Made by a program: the position numbers and the translations under genes. The notes under the pieces were generated by a model. It was not told the origin of the DNA. It saw only the letters and a list, made by a program, of their open reading frames with translations, and did not search any database. This document shows, piece after piece, positions 24,261 through 26,035 of a stretch of 26,035 nucleotides of DNA (positions are counted from its first letter, which is position 1; every line of letters begins with the position of its first letter). The DNA is taken from assembly GCA_028684405.1 (NCBI GenBank), contig JAQUGA010000012.1:1-26035 (forward strand), given 5' to 3'. The DNA is from Bacteroidales bacterium (lineage in GTDB: Bacteria > Bacteroidota > Bacteroidia > Bacteroidales > WCHB1-69).

Positions 24261-24747
24261 CTTTGGCGTTTTTAATTTTTTTCAAAATATCAATAACAAA
24301 CTCGCTTTCGAAGCCTTTTTGATTCAGATAGTGGATTGTTTTTTGAAAATCTGTTCGGTTATTTATGTTTTTGCCTTTAATATATTTGAGAACCTCATCT
24401 TCCATAATCTTAAAATAGACCTCATCCGAGATTTGTTCTAAGGCTTTTTTTATCAAAAACTCCGACACTTGTTTCTTTCGAAGACCATGCTTGATTTTAT
24501 ATTTTCCCCACTTATTTTGGTTCAATTTTCCTCGGCAATAGCTGTATGCAAAACGCTCTTCATTCAGAAAATTTTCTTGAATTAGTTCCGAAATAATCCA
24601 GTCAGAACTAGCTTGGTCAACTTGCCATTCTTTCAGTTTAAGTTTTAAATCGAAATGAGAACGTTCGGAATAAGCACAAAATTTTTGTGCCTTTTGCAGG
24701 GCTTTTAAAGGTGTTATTATCTCCGGTTTATTGACTTTGAACGACAT
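24250..24747 (-). CDS. recX: RecX family regulatory protein
   Basis: 165 residues. RecX binds RecA filaments and modulates recombination/SOS activity; cytoplasmic. Seen: ALQKAQKFCAYSERSHFDLKLKLKEW (about 16-41, first three-helix repeat with the family's C-x-x-SER-S), ISELIQENFLNEERFAYSYCRGKLNQNKWGKYKI (the most conserved RecX segment), then L-x-x-K-x-V and a second helical repeat to the end. The length fits the family. The recA gene is not in the window. It lies 5 nt after the rng stop, and its last 11 nt overlap the start of prfB, so rng, recX and prfB probably form one transcript. Confidence 0.9.
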   Translation of the reverse strand: MSFKVNKPEIITPLKALQKAQKFCAYSERSHFDLKLKLKEWQVDQASSDWIISELIQENFLNEERFAYSYCRGKLNQNKWGKYKIKHGLRKKQVSEFLIKKALEQISDEVYFKIMEDEVLKYIKGKNINNRTDFQKTIHYLNQKGFESEFVIDILKKIKNAKDGL

Positions 24748-24752
24748 AAAAC

Positions 24753-26035
24753 CTACAATTTAATCTCATCATCTTTCGAATTAAAAAAACGATATTCGAG
24801 CAACTGATATGAGGAAACGGGGCGGATTTTGACCCATTTTTTATACTTTAAGTACCATTTTACTTGTTGCGAAATAAAACCTTTGGTAATATAAGCATGT
24901 AAAATTGGATTTACGTTAACGGCAAGAACTTTTTCGTTTTGGTCGCGAAACAAATAAGAGATATTGTTTTCAATTTCGTCAATAATCAAGCTATTGGGTT
25001 TAATTTCACCAGTCCCTAAGCAACACGGACATTTCTCCAAAACTTCTATATTCATTTCGGGTCGAACTCTTTGACGGGTAATTTGAACCAAACCAAATTT
25101 GCTGGGAGGCAAAACGGTATGCTTCGCTCTGTCTTTGGTCATTAAATCCTTCATTGTTTGATACAAAACTCTTCTATTTTGACCTAAATGCAGGTCAATA
25201 AAATCGATTACGATAATTCCGCCCATATCTCTTAATCTCAATTGCCGAGCAATTTCCTTAGCTGCTTCAATGTTTACCTCCAAGGCATTGTCTTCTTGCG
25301 TATTTGAAGAATTGTTGCGATGACCGCTATTGACATCTATTACGTGAAGAGCTTCGGTGTGTTCGATGATAAGATAAATGCCACTTTTAATGGTCACCAC
25401 CTTGCCAAAGGAGTTTTTGATTTGTTTGTCAACACCAAAGTTCTCAAAAATAGGTAATTTCCCTTTATAATGCTTAACGATGTCCACTTTGTCGGGAGCA
25501 ATGTCCGTTAAGTACATTTTAATCTCTTCGGCCATAGCAGCGTCATTCACATGAATTGCATTAAAAGATTCATTAAGCAAATCTCTAAGAATAACTGAAG
25601 TTCTATCTATTTCGCTGATAATTTTCATGGGAGGCAAAGCCAACGGAAGCTTAGATACAAGTAATTCCCATCGGTTGACCAATTGTTTTAAATCATGATC
25701 GAGTTCAGCCACTTTTTTATTTTCTGCAACGGTTCGGATAATGACACCAAAGCCCTGTGGTTTAATACTTTGGATAAGTCTTTTTAGACGAGTTCTTTCG
25801 TCCGAGCTTTTTATTTTTTGAGAAATGGAGACTTTTTCAGCAAAAGGAACCAAAACTAAATATCGTCCTGCAAAGGAGATCTCCGTAGAAACTCTAGGAC
25901 CTTTCGTCGAAATAGGTTCTTTAGCAATTTGAACTAAAATAGACTGTCCCGAAGTGAGAACATGTGATATTTTATCATTTTTCTCAATTTCTGGTTCAAA
26001 CTTTACGTTTTCGATAGAAGTATCCGTATTGTGCT
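24753..26035 (-). CDS. rng: Ribonuclease G/E family endoribonuclease (5' end outside window)
   Basis: Single-strand-specific endoribonuclease for rRNA maturation and mRNA decay. The frame runs to the right edge without a stop, so the N-terminus is cut off; 426 residues are visible. The first visible part (SGQSILVQIAKEPISTKGPRV) is the end of the S1 domain and start of the 5'-sensor region. The catalytic core has VIDVNSGHRN (metal-binding Asp) and RDMGGIIVIDFIDL (second Asp), then the Zn-link CPCCLGTG that joins subunits. The C-terminal stretch is short, as in RNase G, with no long disordered RNase E scaffold. The apparent TTG start at 25853 lies inside the protein and is not the true start. 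Upstream neighbour unknown; recX follows after 5 nt. Confidence 0.95.
   Translation of the reverse strand, partial: HNTDTSIENVKFEPEIEKNDKISHVLTSGQSILVQIAKEPISTKGPRVSTEISFAGRYLVLVPFAEKVSISQKIKSSDERTRLKRLIQSIKPQGFGVIIRTVAENKKVAELDHDLKQLVNRWELLVSKLPLALPPMKIISEIDRTSVILRDLLNESFNAIHVNDAAMAEEIKMYLTDIAPDKVDIVKHYKGKLPIFENFGVDKQIKNSFGKVVTIKSGIYLIIEHTEALHVIDVNSGHRNNSSNTQEDNALEVNIEAAKEIARQLRLRDMGGIIVIDFIDLHLGQNRRVLYQTMKDLMTKDRAKHTVLPPSKFGLVQITRQRVRPEMNIEVLEKCPCCLGTGEIKPNSLIIDEIENNISYLFRDQNEKVLAVNVNPILHAYITKGFISQQVKWYLKYKKWVKIRPVSSYQLLEYRFFNSKDDEIKL

Noticed and set aside
25600..25853. Start of rng at the TTG at 25853
   Set aside because: The frame continues to the window edge with clear RNase G/E sequence (SGQSILVQIAKEPISTKGPRV), so the gene is truncated by the window.

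Overview
The window looks like chromosomal DNA of a Bacteroidota (Bacteroidetes) bacterium, most likely an anaerobic or facultatively anaerobic member of the Bacteroidales/Marinilabiliales side. The base composition is AT-rich and Shine-Dalgarno sequences are nearly absent. Promoters match the Bacteroidetes form (TTTG - about 19 nt - TAnnTTTG). Phylum-typical genes are present: a DUF4270 lipoprotein, a stand-alone RfaE2 and a small GT5-only 'glycogen synthase-like' protein. A full-length pyruvate:ferredoxin oxidoreductase points to anaerobic metabolism. Most of the window is ordinary core genome; I see no phage, IS element, CRISPR array or toxin-antitoxin island.

Layout. (1) 1-588: 3' end of uvrA (+), ending at a bidirectional terminator. 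(2) 4741-658 (-): apparent operon of GT5-like protein, DUF4270 lipoprotein and glmS. (3) 5156-8389 (+): a 1077-aa multidomain flavin/iron-sulfur oxidoreductase resembling a fusion of the three subunits of HcnABC-type amine dehydrogenases, with its own promoter and terminator. (4) 8539-10403 (+): flippase-like membrane protein, heptose-1-phosphate adenylyltransferase rfaE2 and a small PAS protein. (5) 14038-10463 (-): tightly packed operon of an SBF-family (bile acid:sodium symporter-like) transporter, a PlsC-type acyltransferase and an Omp85/surface-antigen barrel protein. (6) 14644-18171 (+): nifJ with a clear promoter and terminator. (7) 18585-18882: tRNA-Cys (+) and tRNA-Phe (-), each with promoter and terminator. 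(8) 18983-23150 (+): coaX, an outer-membrane barrel protein, a TPR protein and an LptC-like lipoprotein. (9) 26035-23168 (-): rng (5' end cut off), recX and prfB, overlapping or nearly so; prfB needs a programmed +1 frameshift.

Functionally, several units serve the Gram-negative envelope: glmS makes amino-sugar precursor, rfaE2 makes activated heptose for LPS, an LptC-like protein acts in LPS export, and there are acyltransferase, flippase-like and outer-membrane proteins. The points most worth a second look are: the fused oxidoreductase; the RF2 frameshift signal in a genome that otherwise hardly uses Shine-Dalgarno pairing; a perfect 28-nt palindrome, terminator-like, inside the lptC signal-peptide codons; a CoaX whose expected catalytic Asp reads Gln; the GT5-like protein lacking its substrate motif and second lobe; and paired TTTCCAAGAAA motifs between the tRNA-Phe and coaX promoters.
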